DNA of 64,000 nt from Antilocapra americana (lineage: Eukaryota; Chordata; Mammalia; Artiodactyla; Antilocapridae): contig ML662442.1 in the NCBI GenBank assembly GCA_007570785.1, forward strand, positions 62,356,285 to 62,420,284, given 5' to 3'. Below are positions 12,636-22,662 of this stretch, piece after piece. Position 1 is the stretch's first letter. The number at the start of each line of letters is the position of its first letter. The translations under genes were made by a program, and so were the position numbers. The notes beneath the pieces are model-generated. The model was not told the origin of the DNA and ran no database searches. It saw only the letters and a list, made by a program, of their open reading frames with translations.

Positions 12636-14545
12636 TCATCATTACTTTTCAAGGTCATATTGCCAAGCTAAAATGTAACTAACAAAAATGTAACTAATGT
12701 CTGAAAGTTTCTAATTGTTAGGCTCAGTATGAATTTGATAAAAGTCGTATTACAAGCTTTCAAATTAGAGTAAATGAAAGTAAATTAGACCAAGCAGATA
12801 AGAACACAGCGTACAGAACAGCTGTACTGTGTCCTTAATGGGATAAGCTAAATTATCATTATTGATATGTTTCATCTTTCCTGTCTGTGTCCTCTTCTGA
12901 AGATGCTCTCAGGTTCAGGATTTTGGGGATATATTTGCCATCTTATGTCTGATATTAGTTTGATTAGTTTTGTTGACATCTATCATCTCAAAATATCTGA
13001 AATTTACCTTAGAAATAGCGAGAATACTAGCAAGAATATCAGTGCAATAATTAAATTTGTGTGCATATTGGGAGGCTGAAGTTTGACATGTGAAACATGT
13101 CTAGAGACACTCTTATTTAGGCTTCTGGCAATGTAGAAATCGTTGAGGTGGTAAGTAACACATAGAAATCAAGCCCAAAACTTAATTTCAAATATATTAT
13201 TCTCTTGGCTATCAGGAGAATATCTTTATTTTTTTTTAGAAATTTCTCTATTTTTCATGCTGTTGTTCTTCTTTTATCTTTCCCCCTATGTTCTTATGTT
13301 TTTATTGCCCTACCTTCTGCCCTATCTTTATTCATACATGTTTAGTGAAACATCTAATGGTGCACAGCACTTCACTGTGTATGAAAAATATGACCACCAA
13401 GAGATTTATTTAAACCTAATAAAGTTTTATTAAGCAAGCGTTCAATGTTGCACCAGAAACACTTCCATTTTGGGGTATAATAAAGGCAGATAATACAGGG
13501 TTCTACATCTGAATAGATTATGGTATGGCTGGAGTGAATGATCTTAGAAGATATAGCAGTACTTTTCTGTGGTTATAATAGAAGAATGACAGAAGGCTAT
13601 GGGAACATATTTGGGAAAGAAGTTAGTTTTCTAAGGGAAAGGAAAATTTCAGAATTGAAGTAATAAGAGAATTCAAGGAAAAGGGAAAATGTGGGGCAAA
13701 TTCATATGTGGGGACTACTATGAATCTATCTCCTGAAAAGCAGGGAACTTTGATTTGGAAGACATTAGTGAAGGTTAATCATTCTTTAACTGAGAGATTA
13801 TAGCCTTCCCAGTTTTTCTTCATATAGTCAGCTTTCTCCAGCTTGAGTCCCATCTATAAAGAAATGATTTTTCAGTGTACTGGGTCTAGGATTAATGAAG
13901 CCAATCTAGAGAGCACTCACCGAATGAGAATTATTTTTTCCCCATAATGTTACTCTATACCAGTGTGTTAAAGGAAACTGTGAAAATTAACTAGGGAAAA
14001 CTTTCTTTCCTACTGTATCTCATCAGGGAAATAGTGTGACTATTTGCCCAGTTTCTCTACCTGTCTCATTCTTATGCTTGCTTCAATAATTTGTATTTTT
14101 CATGTGTGGTGTGTAAAATATTTTACCATCTGTATAGTATCAATGTTCTATTCTACATCTATGTGTCAGCTTTAATATCTTTTATCATGTAACATGTGTT
14201 CTAAGAGGAAGCAGTTCAACAACATAGAATGGTAAACACTGAACCAAATGTCTAAGTCATTGCTGGATTTATCATGACAGTTACTCTACTCCGGACAAAG
14301 ATGAAGATCAAATTGTAACTTGGTGCAATAGATTAGAATCAAACGTGATTTCCTCTTAGTGTGGTTAGGACAGCATATAGTTAATAAGAAGTTTTTGAGA
14401 GGATTTTTAAAAATATGATTATACATTAAATAATGTTGATAGGTTACATGAAGAATATACAGCTTATATTTTCCTTAAGCAGAAATAGGGACAATGTTCT
14501 ATATTGAAGGGCACCTGTGTTAATAACCCATTTCCCTGTTTATAG
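12636..14545. other. Intron 10 sequence before exon 11
   Basis: AT-rich. It includes a small perfect inverted repeat near 12811 (gtacag-aacag-ctgtac). The last 20 bases form the exon-11 acceptor. No other feature is recognised. Confidence 0.5.
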
Positions 14546-14686
14546 GAAAATGTTGAAGGAGGAGACTGTAGTCGCTGCAAATTTGGCTTCTTCAATTTGC
14601 AAGAAGATAATCATAAAGGTTGTGATGAGTGCTTCTGTTCAGGAGTTTCAAACAGGTGTCAAAGCTCCTACTGGACCTATGGCAAT
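14546..14686 (+). CDS. LAMA2: LAMA2 exon 11 (laminin EGF-like region of the short arm)
   Basis: This 141-nt exon (47 codons) starts after an AG at 14544-14545 (tract tttccctgtttatag) and ends before gtaagc at 14687. The translation opens ENVEGGDCSRCKFGFFNLQE and closes with CQSSYWTYGN. Six cysteines at exon codons 8, 11, 26, 29, 31 and 38 have the spacing of the end of one laminin EGF-like repeat and the start of the next, which the L4a domain then splits. By human numbering the exon covers residues 490-536, with the last cysteine at 527. LE repeats form the rod of the alpha-2 short arm, outside the cell in the basement membrane. The last exonic base is T, giving Asn where I recall Lys in human, so the splice donor has an unusual -1 base. 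No frameshift or stop is seen. The LAMA2 assignment rests on near identity to the remembered human protein. Confidence 0.93.
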
Positions 14687-15228
14687 GTAAGCAATAGCCT
14701 TTGAATTCCGTGTGTTGCTCCATGGGGCTAATTGTTATTGTCCTTCTATAAGAAATTGACTTTTTTTTTCTTGTAGTGAGCTTCTACTTAAACTTATCTT
14801 GGAGAAGTGATGGAATTTTCTTTCAAATACTAGCTATGTCTCTTTGACCGAAGCCTTTAAGGTTTCGAAACTGTGTGCAAACTGGAACCTCTTAGAGTAA
14901 GTCAGCCTAGCCTTTTCATTGTCCATGATTAGTATGTGAAGCAATGATGCGATTAATGCTGCTTTTGCCTCAAGGGCAGACAGTTCAACAGAGAAGACAT
15001 CTGATTGTGATAGGAAGGATTATGAATCCCATTCACCTATATTTTTGGTATACATGTTAAGAGAAACTCCTTTAACAGCTATGTACATAATACCTATTAC
15101 CCACCAGTCTTTATTTGTGATTTGATGTTGCCATAGCTCTTTCTTTGTTAAAAGGAGAAACTAAATTTGAATACCATCTTCATTCTCAATTGATTTGAAA
15201 AAGTTCAAGTTATTACGTGTGTAGTGGT

Positions 15229-15415
15229 GGTGACGGTGGTTTAGTCCAACTTTTGTTACTCCCTGGACTGTAGCCTGCCAGGGTCCTCTGTCCACGGGAA
15301 GAATAGTGGAGTGGGTTGCCACTTCATTCTCTGGAGGATCTTCCCAACCAGGGATTAAAGCGAGGTCTCCTGCATTGCAGGCAGATTCTTTACCACTGAG
15401 CCACCAGGGAAGCCC
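15229..15415 (-). repeat. Bov-tA SINE, minus strand
   Basis: It runs in reverse from the tail side (ggtggtttagtccaac) through ggagtgggttgccacttc to the reversed head (gagccaccagggaagccc). A short GTG-rich run at about 15221-15238 abuts the tail. Confidence 0.88.
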
Positions 15416-15649
15416 TGGGATATTCTTCCTCTACCAAAAACGTAAACATGTTTCCATCCTACTTCCTCTGCCTGTCATACACTCATTGATTTTCCATCTC
15501 TTCACAGATAGCAGTTTGTCTCCTTATGAAAGAGGAGGACCTTCAGGGAATTTCAAATTGTTTGTGTGGCAGCATTTAGGAGTACAAAATACCAGGAAAC
15601 AGGCTGGAGAAAGGAGGAGAAACCTACAGAGGGAATGAGAAACTAGACA

Positions 15650-15775
15650 TACATGGTTGAGTTCACTAAGAAATTGAGCTCCTATCCTTGGAGAGTAACT
15701 GAAGGATTTTAGCAGGGAGGTGTTATGATTAGAGTTGGATTTTACAAAGATCACTATTTTAATAAAACTGAATTC
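15650..15775 (+). repeat. Ancient interspersed-repeat fragment, family unassigned
   Basis: The wording gaaggattttagcagggagg, then gattttacaaagatcacta, is shared with an old mammalian repeat whose longer copy I see at 37640-40330. It is short and diverged. Confidence 0.4.
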
Positions 15776-17149
15776 CAAACACTACTGCCTTTCAGCTTTA
15801 GTCACCTAACTAATCCTTAATATAGCTATGAAAATTCTCTCTACTTGTGTTGCTTTTAAGTATGAAATATTATGAGTAGTTTCTGTTATATTCTTCATAC
15901 CTAAATGAACCTCTGAATTCTTTATCAAGTATTGCTTGTGAAACAGATTCTGTAGAACCAACAGCAAATGAACAGCTAGTCTAATTTCACCCTCTAGACT
16001 GTTCCACTAATATACAAAAGTTTTATGGTTAGCAGAGGAGCAGAAGTAGCATTCAGCCTTGTAATTCAGAAACTAGGTTCACTGATATCTGCATTTCAGG
16101 AGTTTTTCTGGAAAGAACTTTCTCTGAATCTCACTGGGCTGTCCTTGGAGATCTGATGAATGATGTTGGAAAGGGAAGAGTAATAGTATGTATCTTGCTT
16201 CTTTTCTGTCCAATAAACCTTCATTGAATCTCTCTCTTTTGACAAGGGCAGTCCCAGCAGTTCCACAGCTTCAGGAGATTGCAGTGACCTCGACATGAAG
16301 AAATTTTAAAAATATGTCATCCATATGTGATCACCATTACCATTCTGCTTCCCATCACCCACAGTGCCAAGCAGCTCACACATGACTAGTGGGCCCCTGG
16401 TAGCCCCAAACCTCGGTATCCAGTGTTATGTCCTGACTTGGTAGGATGGTTTAAATTTAGAATTGTAGCCATGTGCCAAACATAGCTGGAGAATAAACAT
16501 GTAAAAGCAAGTCATCTTTCCCTAATTCCTGCTTAAATATTCCTTCGTATTCTGGGCCAAAGATCAAGACTAGGAATTCTTATAGCACTTCTGACCCCAT
16601 GGGAAGGAATAGGAACAGTATTGTGAGCTGGTGTTTTCAACTATCCTGGAGCCTCAAGTTGAAAGTTAAATATATGAAAGGGAAGGAACTAGTAAATGAA
16701 AATCTACCTTTCATATCTTACCTATTTTCTTCCTCTTCTTTACAAATGTATATATAATACCCTTTGAAATAATTGTCTCCATAAGAAACAGGGAAGCACT
16801 CGTGGAGTGAAAAATGCAAAATTCAACTATTTGATAATTTATACAAAATTGTGTGTGATTTTAAATGACTTTTTAAGAAAGTAGTATTTGAAATCATAAT
16901 TTTTAAAAAGCACACTGGATTAATAAAAACAGATTACACTATAATATCATCCAAACTCCTAGAAACATCAAGGAAAAAGATAATGGTGAGAACATATGAG
17001 ACGTTTATTGATATACACAACTTTTATATTTTCCTAAACGTTCATGATTTTTGTGTTATTGATTTTCAAAATACGAACACTACAGAAATAGGAAAGAGAA
17101 ATGTCTGGGTTCTTTTCCTAAGTGACAGTGATGGCATGTTTTCTTTAAG
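15776..17149. other. Intron 11 sequence before exon 12
   Basis: Mostly unassigned. A somewhat G+C-richer part at 16330-16430 has no recognisable identity. No hidden exon was found. Confidence 0.5.
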
Positions 17150-17320
17150 ATACAAGACATGAGTGGCTGGTATCTGACTGACATTTCTGGCCATATTCGA
17201 GTGACCCCCCATCTGGATGACTTACCACCTCAGCAGATCAGCATCAGCAGCGTGGAGGCCCGCCGAGCCCTGCCCCAGGGCTACTACTGGAGTGCGCCAG
17301 CACCTTACCTGGGAAACAAG
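17150..17320 (+). CDS. LAMA2: LAMA2 exon 12 (start of laminin IV type A domain)
   Basis: This 171-nt exon (57 codons) begins after the acceptor tttctttaag (AG at 17148-17149) and ends at AAG before the strong donor gtgagt at 17321. The product begins IQDMSGWYLTD and ends YYWSAPAPYLGNK. The YYW-APAPYLGNK stretch is typical of the start of the laminin B/IV type A globule (L4a). The exon is richer in G+C and CpG than its AT-rich flanks, especially around 17255-17285. The human exon as I remember it has 58 codons. The bovine one is a codon shorter around the segment HLDDLPPQQI, which replaces a human QQDDLDSPQQI-like segment. An ATG-initiated frame at 17159 runs on into the intron to 17365, but that extension is read-through and not a gene end. 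Confidence 0.93.
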
Positions 17321-18464
17321 GTGAGTCCATACAGTGCTTGCTTCTTACTACATTGCTTCAATTGATCAATAAGGAGAATGGGTTTTATATAGTCTTTCTT
17401 TAAAGGAAGATGAGATCAAATATATACTGATCGGATTGCTGGAACCAACTGAATTAAGTTGGACTTTTCCACCCTGCCCTGTGGGTGGCTGCATCCCTAT
17501 GTCACAGTTCTATATAGTTGCTATCCTGTGTCAGCCTTTTGAAAGAACAAATAAAGCAATGAAGCCTTTAGAGGTTTTTTTTTTTTTTTTTTTGCAAAAC
17601 AGATTGTAGATATTGGAAGAAACTGTGTCATGTTTACTTGAAATGGCTGTTTTTCGAGAATTGTCTGTTGTGGAATACTTACTGAACTCTTTCTCATCTG
17701 TTTCTATTTCATTTCACAACTGGTATTCAAGACAGCTACTTTCTCTACCTTGTCGGAATGTTAATTGGAAACGAAATTTATTACATAACTAATTTAATAC
17801 TTGCCATGAAGTTTATAATAAACACCATATTTCCTGGAGCTAAGGAAGAGAACTACCATAAAGGAAGAGCCAGATTGAAAGCACATGTTTGTTTTCAAGC
17901 CCACTGACACACATATAAAAACACACACACAGATAAACAAATGGAGCGCTTTCAAAGATGAAGGTGCTGCTTTCTTCCCCTCTGTTGTGAATTAACTTTA
18001 ACTAGGTAGGTTCCTTGGCTTTTATCATTTTATTTTATTCTGCTTAACAATTCATTGGAAACAAAATTTGATATAGAAATTCTAAATGAGAATACTTGCT
18101 TGGTCTGTGGAACTTAATACCTTGTCAGCTCATAATTAAATAACCTGATCACACCAGAAATTGTGACAGTCCCAGAAAAATCCTTTAGCAAATTGATGCT
18201 ATTTAAGACTAGTTTTTTTTCAGCTATAAGAATATAGCTTACTTTGGAAAAAATCTTCATGATTAAATAAAAATATTTTAATAATTAGTGGTGTGTGAGC
18301 ATTAAGATAGAAAACCTTGCTAGTTCATATGAATGGAAACTAGTGGTTTTATCTGATTGAAAACATTATAACTTTTGGCCTGTTTCTTGTTTTTACAGGC
18401 CTCTAAATACTATTGGAAAAATGTGTAAATGAGTAAAACACATTTTTCAATGAATATATATATA
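17321..18464. other. Start of intron 12, unassigned
   Basis: It contains a poly-T run at about 17575-17593 and a short AC run near 17918-17930. No repeat family or gene is recognised. Confidence 0.5.
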
Positions 18465-19898
18465 TATTTTTTTTTGACTTTTTTTTTAATTAGTTTTGCC
18501 ATACAATGACATGATATCGCCATGGGTTTACATATGCTCCCCCTCCAGACCCCACTCCCTCCTCCCTCCCGACTCCCTCCCCCCAGGAAATCTCAATGCA
18601 CCAGCCCCGAGCATCAATCCTGGGCTGGCGATTGATTTCACATATGATAATTAACATGTTTCAATGCCATTCTCCCATATCATCCCACCCTTGCCCTCAT
18701 CCACAGAGTCCACGAGTCTATTCTATACATCTGCGTTCCTTTTGCTGTCTCGCATGCTGGGTTCTCATTACCGTCTTTCTAAATTCCATATATATGTGTT
18801 AATATACTGTATTGTTGTTTTTGCTTCTGGCTTACTTCACTCTGGATAATGGGCTCCAGTTTCGTCCATCTGAGTAGAATTGCTTCAAATGAATTTTTTT
18901 TTAATGCTGAGTAATATTCCATTGTGTATATATACCACAGCTTTCTTATCCATTCGTCAGTTGATGGGCATCTAGGTTGCTTCCATGTCCTGGCTATTGT
19001 AAACAATGCAGCGATGAACATTGGGGTACACGTGGCTCTTTCAATTCTGGTTTCCTTGGTGTATATGCCCAGCAGTGGGATTGCCGGGTCATATGGCAGG
19101 ACTATTTGCAGCTTTTTAAGGAACCTCCACACTGTTTTCCATAGTGGCTGTACTAGTTTGCATTCCCACCAACAGTGTAAGAGGGTTCCCTTTTCTCCAC
19201 ATCCTCTCCAGCATTTATTGCTTGGAGACTTTTGGATGGCAGCCATTCTGACTGGTGTAAAGTGGTACCTCATGGTGGTTTTGATTTGCATTTCTCTGAT
19301 AATGAGTGATGTTGAGCATCTTTTCATGTGTTTGTTAGCCATTTTTATGTCGTCTTTGGAGAAATGTCTGTTAAGTTCTTTGGCCCACTTTTTGATTGGG
19401 TTGTTTATTTTTCTAGAATGGAGCTGCAGGGGTTGCTTGTATATTTTTGAGATTAATTGTTTGTCTGTTGCTTCATTGGCTATTATTTTCTCCCATTCTG
19501 AAGGCTGTCTTTTCACCTTGCTTATAGTTTCCTTTGTTGTGCAGAAGCTTTTAATTTTAATCTGGTCCCATTTGTTTATTCGTGTTTTTATTTCCAATAT
19601 TCTGGGAGGTGGGTCATGGAGGATCCCACTTTGGGTTATGGCAGAGAGTGTTTTGCCTATGGTTATCCTCTAGGAGTTTTATAGTTTCTGGTCTTATGCT
19701 TAGATCTTTAATCCATTTTGAGTTTATCTTTGTGTATGGTGTTAGAAAGTGTTCTAGTTTCATTCTTTTACAAGTGGCTGTCCAGTTTTCCCAGCACCAC
19801 TTGTTAAAGAGGTTGTCTTTTCTCCATTGTATATTCTTGCCTCCTTTGTCAAAGATAACATGTCCATAGATGCGTGGATTTATCTCTGGGCTTTCTAT
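18465..19898 (-). mobile_element. Young bovine L1 3' part (5' truncated), minus strand
   Basis: About 1.43 kb. The reversed poly-A (T run at about 18465-18487) is followed by the C-rich L1 3' UTR (18538-18588) and then ORF2 in reverse. The element stops abruptly at ctttctat (19898), where L1 sequence should continue, so it is 5' truncated. A (TA)n run adjoins the tail at 18452-18466. I did not find a convincing target-site duplication. Confidence 0.93.
18779..19597 (-). pseudogene. L1 ORF2 C-terminal fragment (272 codons)
   Basis: An uninterrupted minus-strand frame matching the C-terminal part of L1 ORF2p, which in the family is about 1,275 residues with endonuclease, reverse-transcriptase and cysteine-rich C-terminal parts. 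Visible landmarks are [20 protein letters not shown] near the start, [20 protein letters not shown], and [15 protein letters not shown] near the end. The last part corresponds to the C-terminal cysteine-rich region ([18 protein letters not shown]). The frame upstream continues in another frame at 19614-19925 ([18 protein letters not shown]), so at least one indel breaks it. It lacks the endonuclease and RT core and cannot be autonomous. The + strand 249-codon frame over it is a shadow. Confidence 0.9.
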
Positions 19899-20255
19899 GA
19901 GAGTTAACTTTAGAAAGTAAGTCAATTATGTGACTTAAACAGCAGCTTGTGAAAATGTGAAAAAATTAAGTCAGTAATTTAGCTTTTGGAAAAACCTGCA
20001 GAGTGTTTTGTACTTTATCTTAAAGACACCAAAATAAAGCAAATGAGCATCATGTCACATCTTTCTAAGCAAATGATGTGAAAGGTAACTATTTCTGCCT
20101 TACAGAAGTATTTAAAGGGATTTGAGATTTCTGCCCATCAATAACTGATTAGGGAAGTAAATTTTATCGGCATTATAAGCAGCATCAATACTTTGTGGTT
20201 ATAGTGTAGCAAGTTAAAATAAGGGCATTGAAGTAGACCCAAACTCAATATAACT
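19899..20255. other. Unassigned intron sequence
   Basis: No recognisable feature between the L1 and the next SINE. Confidence 0.5.
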
Positions 20256-20449
20256 GTTGTTTAGGTGCTAAGTCGTGTACTACTCTTTTGCAATCCCATG
20301 GCCTGCAGCCCCCCAGGTTCCTCCATCCATGGGATTTCCCATTGGAATGGATTGCCATTTCTTCTCCAGGGGATGTTCCTCACCTAGGGATCAAACCCGT
20401 GTCCCTTGCATTGGTAGGCAGATTCTTTACCACTCAGCTACCAGGGAAG
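20256..20449 (-). repeat. Bov-tA SINE interrupted by an LTR, minus strand
   Basis: A reversed Bov-tA from gttgtttaggtgctaagtcg to accactcagctaccagggaag. The expected closing ccc is missing here but appears just beyond the LTR at 21560-21562, after ggtaag. The LTR therefore landed in the terminal bases of this SINE. Confidence 0.9.
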
Positions 20450-20559
20450 TGCCGGGGTCCAGCCTCGGCGGGGGGGGGTCCGGGGGTCTTGAGGGATGAG
20501 TGGCGTCGGCGGAAGAAGAACTGAGCAGAGTCGATGTGTGGTGATGGAGCAGTCTCTCC

Positions 20560-20565
20560 TTTATT
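20560..20565 (-). promoter_or_regulatory. AATAAA polyadenylation signal of the solo LTR
   Basis: AATAAA on the minus strand, only about 15 bp downstream of the TATA box. This close spacing implies a very short R region, as in betaretrovirus-like LTRs. Confidence 0.6.
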
Positions 20566-20580
20566 GTTGTTGGTTTACAG

Positions 20581-20588
20581 CTTTTATA
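20581..20588 (-). promoter_or_regulatory. TATA box of the solo LTR
   Basis: Reversed cttttata reads TATAAAAG on the minus strand. It is about 130 bp from the LTR 3' edge, the expected place for the U3 promoter element. Activity is not known. Confidence 0.65.
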
Positions 20589-20882
20589 CCCAAGAAACAC
20601 ACCCATTACATCACGTCTAATTCTATACAATCCTGTTTTCTGCCTATCATCAATAACTTTAACCTTAAGCTCATTTTCCTTGCAAAAGGTCGGATTTCTG
20701 CATAATTAGACTTAACAATAGTATGTTTACCATTTGAATGTCTCCAGCATACTTCGGATAAGTACATCAATCTAAGTAGAAAGGTTACATTTCTCTTATT
20801 AGGTGTAACTATGTAGAAGCTAGAGGGAAGGGCTTAAGCTTGAGACTGTTTATTCTAGTAACCTACTCCAGTTCTTACCAGA

Positions 20883-20970
20883 AAAGAGGAAAGAGGACAA
20901 AGAGACAGTTTAGAGAGAGGAAAGAGGACTAAGACAGTTTAGGAAGAGGAAAGAGGACTAAGAGATAGTC
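20883..20970. repeat. Three imperfect tandem copies (about 29 bp) inside the LTR U3
   Basis: Units at about 20883-20911, 20912-20940 and 20941-20970 share aagaggaaagaggac followed by a-agacagttt-like ends. Purine-rich U3 repeats of this kind are often enhancer units in LTRs; that role is inferred here. Confidence 0.8.
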
Positions 20971-21562
20971 AAGCAGCACTGCTTTAGCAATAAAACCCTA
21001 TTAACCTTATAACTACTATAATGAATTCCTATGTCTACATATCCTAAAGCAATCAATATCTCCAACTATGCTGGCCACAATTATGAGCATTCCTAAGTCT
21101 CAATCGAGCCTGATTTCTTCAGGGAAGCGAGCCTCCTCCGTGGAGTGGTCAGGGGAGTGGGAGGTGGAAAGGTGACCCAAGTACGAGCCTTTCTGGTGGT
21201 GGCCTTGACATGACCCCCAGAGAACTCTTGGTAAACTCCCCAGTAATTAGTAGGAGGAGTAGTAACCTATTTAAATGTCCCTTTCATTCCTCCTTAGCCC
21301 CCGGGGAAGGTGACACCTTCCCGGATCCTCTGGTCGATAAGGTCTGGGGGGATTATCTCAGGACAAATTCTTTCCAACTGTGACTGACCTACTGAGATGA
21401 GCCAATGTTCCAAGCATGGACAGAACTCCCAAGAAAAATACCAGGGTGGGGCTTGCCCAGGATGCCCCGATAAAGAAAGTCAGCTTTGCAAATACTTTCT
21501 TAGTCTCGTTACCTTGTCATCCGAGCAAGGGGGCATCCTGACGGCTCCTGGCAGGTAAGCCC

Positions 21563-21906
21563 CAATATAATTTATATCCTTATAAAAAGGGAAAACTTGG
21601 AGACAGGTACTCATAGAAGGAGAATGCTATGTGAGCATGAAGACAGCCATCGGCAAGCCAAAGAGAAAGATCTGAAACAGATCATTTTCTCACAGCCTTC
21701 AGGAGGAGCCAATTCTACTTCTTTGGTTTTGGACTTGTATCCTTTAGAGCTGTGAGACAATGCATTTCTGCTTTTTGAGACGTGTAGGTTATGATTTTGT
21801 TGTGACAGCCTTAGTAAACAAATCAAGTAAAAATCAATTACTTAAAAAATTTAAAGATTTTCATTTTGTTTTAATTTATTGCAAACAAAAGCCTAATCTA
21901 ATAGCT
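21563..21906. other. Unassigned intron sequence with MaLR-like wording
   Basis: Around 21690-21760 phrases such as cagccttcaggaggagccaa and gctgtgagacaatgcatttc resemble the 3' part of a MaLR (MLT1-type) LTR on the + strand. It is too short and diverged to call firmly. Confidence 0.45.
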
Positions 21907-21918
21907 AAAGAAATTATA

Positions 21919-22132
21919 TTTCCCTGGTGGCTCAGATGGGAAAGTGTCTGACTACAGTGCGGGAGACCCAGGTTCGATCCCTGGGTTGGGAAGAGCCTCT
22001 GGAGAAAGAAATGGCAACCCACTCCAGTACTCTTGCCTGGAAAATCCCATGGATGGAGGAGCCTGGTAGGCTATAGTCCATGGGGTCGCCAAGAGTCGAA
22101 CACGACTGAGTGACTTCACTTCACTTCACTTC
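21919..22132 (+). repeat. Full-length Bov-tA SINE with target-site duplication, plus strand
   Basis: It starts with the tRNA-derived head (tccctggtggctcagatggg), carries an intact B-box-like ggttcgatccc at 21971-21981 and ends in an (acttc)n tail. Identical 12-bp copies of aaagaaattata flank it at 21907-21918 and 22133-22144. The perfect duplication and intact internal promoter box suggest a relatively recent insertion. Confidence 0.93.
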
Positions 22133-22344
22133 AAAGAAATTATAGAAATTGATAACAAAGACCAGCAGTTATCAACAAAGAAATGGGCAACACATATGCA
22201 TGAAGAGTTCGTAGAAAAGGAATGCAAATGGCTCTTAGATATAAGCAACAATGTACAACCTAACCCATAAGACAACTATACTGAGAAACTGTCACTTATC
22301 TTAGAAGAGACAACAAAATGCTAAAATGGATAGCATGTTATTTT

Positions 22345-22662
22345 AAAAACTATTTATTTATTTTTGACTGTGCTGGGTCCTCATTGCTACACAGGCTTTG
22401 TCTAGTTGTGGCAAGCAGCAGCTACTCTAGTTGCAGTGTGGGGGCTTCTCATTGCCTTGGCTTCTCTTGTTGCAGTGAATAGACTCTAGGGCACAGGGGT
22501 TCGTTGAATAATTGGGATTCCCAGGCTCTAGAACACAGGCTTAACAATTGAGGTGTGTGGGCTTAGCTGCTTCATGGCATCGTTCCAAACCAGGGAATGA
22601 ACCTGTGTGTCTCCTGCACTGACAAGCAGATTCTTTATTGTTGAGCCACCAGGAAAGCCTGG
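22345..22662 (-). repeat. CHR-type SINE, minus strand
   Basis: A reversed element: tttgactgtgctgggtcctc, ctagttgcagtgtgggggct, then accagggaatgaacctgtg and gagccaccaggaaagcc. An older, more diverged SINE than the Bov-tA copies. Confidence 0.8.

Larger units (their letters stand above)
14687..17149 (+). other. LAMA2: LAMA2 intron 11 (2,463 bp)
   Basis: A phase-0 intron bounded by gtaagc and ttctttaag. It holds one minus-strand SINE (15229-15415) and a short ancient repeat remnant (about 15650-15775). The rest, 14687-15228 and 15776-17149, is AT-rich sequence in which I recognise no repeat, RNA gene or further exon. Confidence 0.85.
20450..21553 (-). mobile_element. Solo LTR of a class II (ERV2/betaretrovirus-like) endogenous retrovirus, minus strand
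   Basis: A 1,104-bp element bounded by TG and CA with short inverted ends: tgccggg at 20450 and cctggca ending at 21553. Read on the minus strand it begins TGCCAGGAGCCGTCAGGATG. It is flanked by 6-bp target-site copies, gggaag (20444-20449) and ggtaag (21554-21559), with one mismatch; 6 bp fits class II ERVs. A TATA box and an AATAAA signal lie close together near its 3' end (separate entries). There is no gag, pol or env sequence and no second LTR next to it, so recombination has removed the provirus interior. It is antisense to LAMA2. The family name is not assigned. Confidence 0.88.

Noticed and set aside
17159..17365. Independent 68-codon ORF starting inside exon 12
   Set aside because: The first 54 codons are LAMA2 exon 12 in frame. 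The remainder is intron read-through past a perfect gtgagt donor.
18452..18466. (TA)n run as a target-site duplication for the adjacent L1
   Set aside because: No matching copy is found at the other edge near 19899; simple A/T sequence makes any short match uninformative.
18924..19673. 249-codon + strand frame with many hydrophobic residues, membrane-protein-like
   Set aside because: It is the antisense shadow of the L1 ORF2 C-terminal frame; similar shadows recur at the other L1 copies.
20450..21553. Complete endogenous provirus
   Set aside because: Only one LTR is present with target duplications directly at its edges; no gag, pol or env sequence lies within or beside it.
21960..21990. 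tRNA gene signal (B-box ggttcgatccc)
   Set aside because: It is the tRNA-derived head of a Bov-tA SINE and lacks a foldable cloverleaf; the same holds at 54653.
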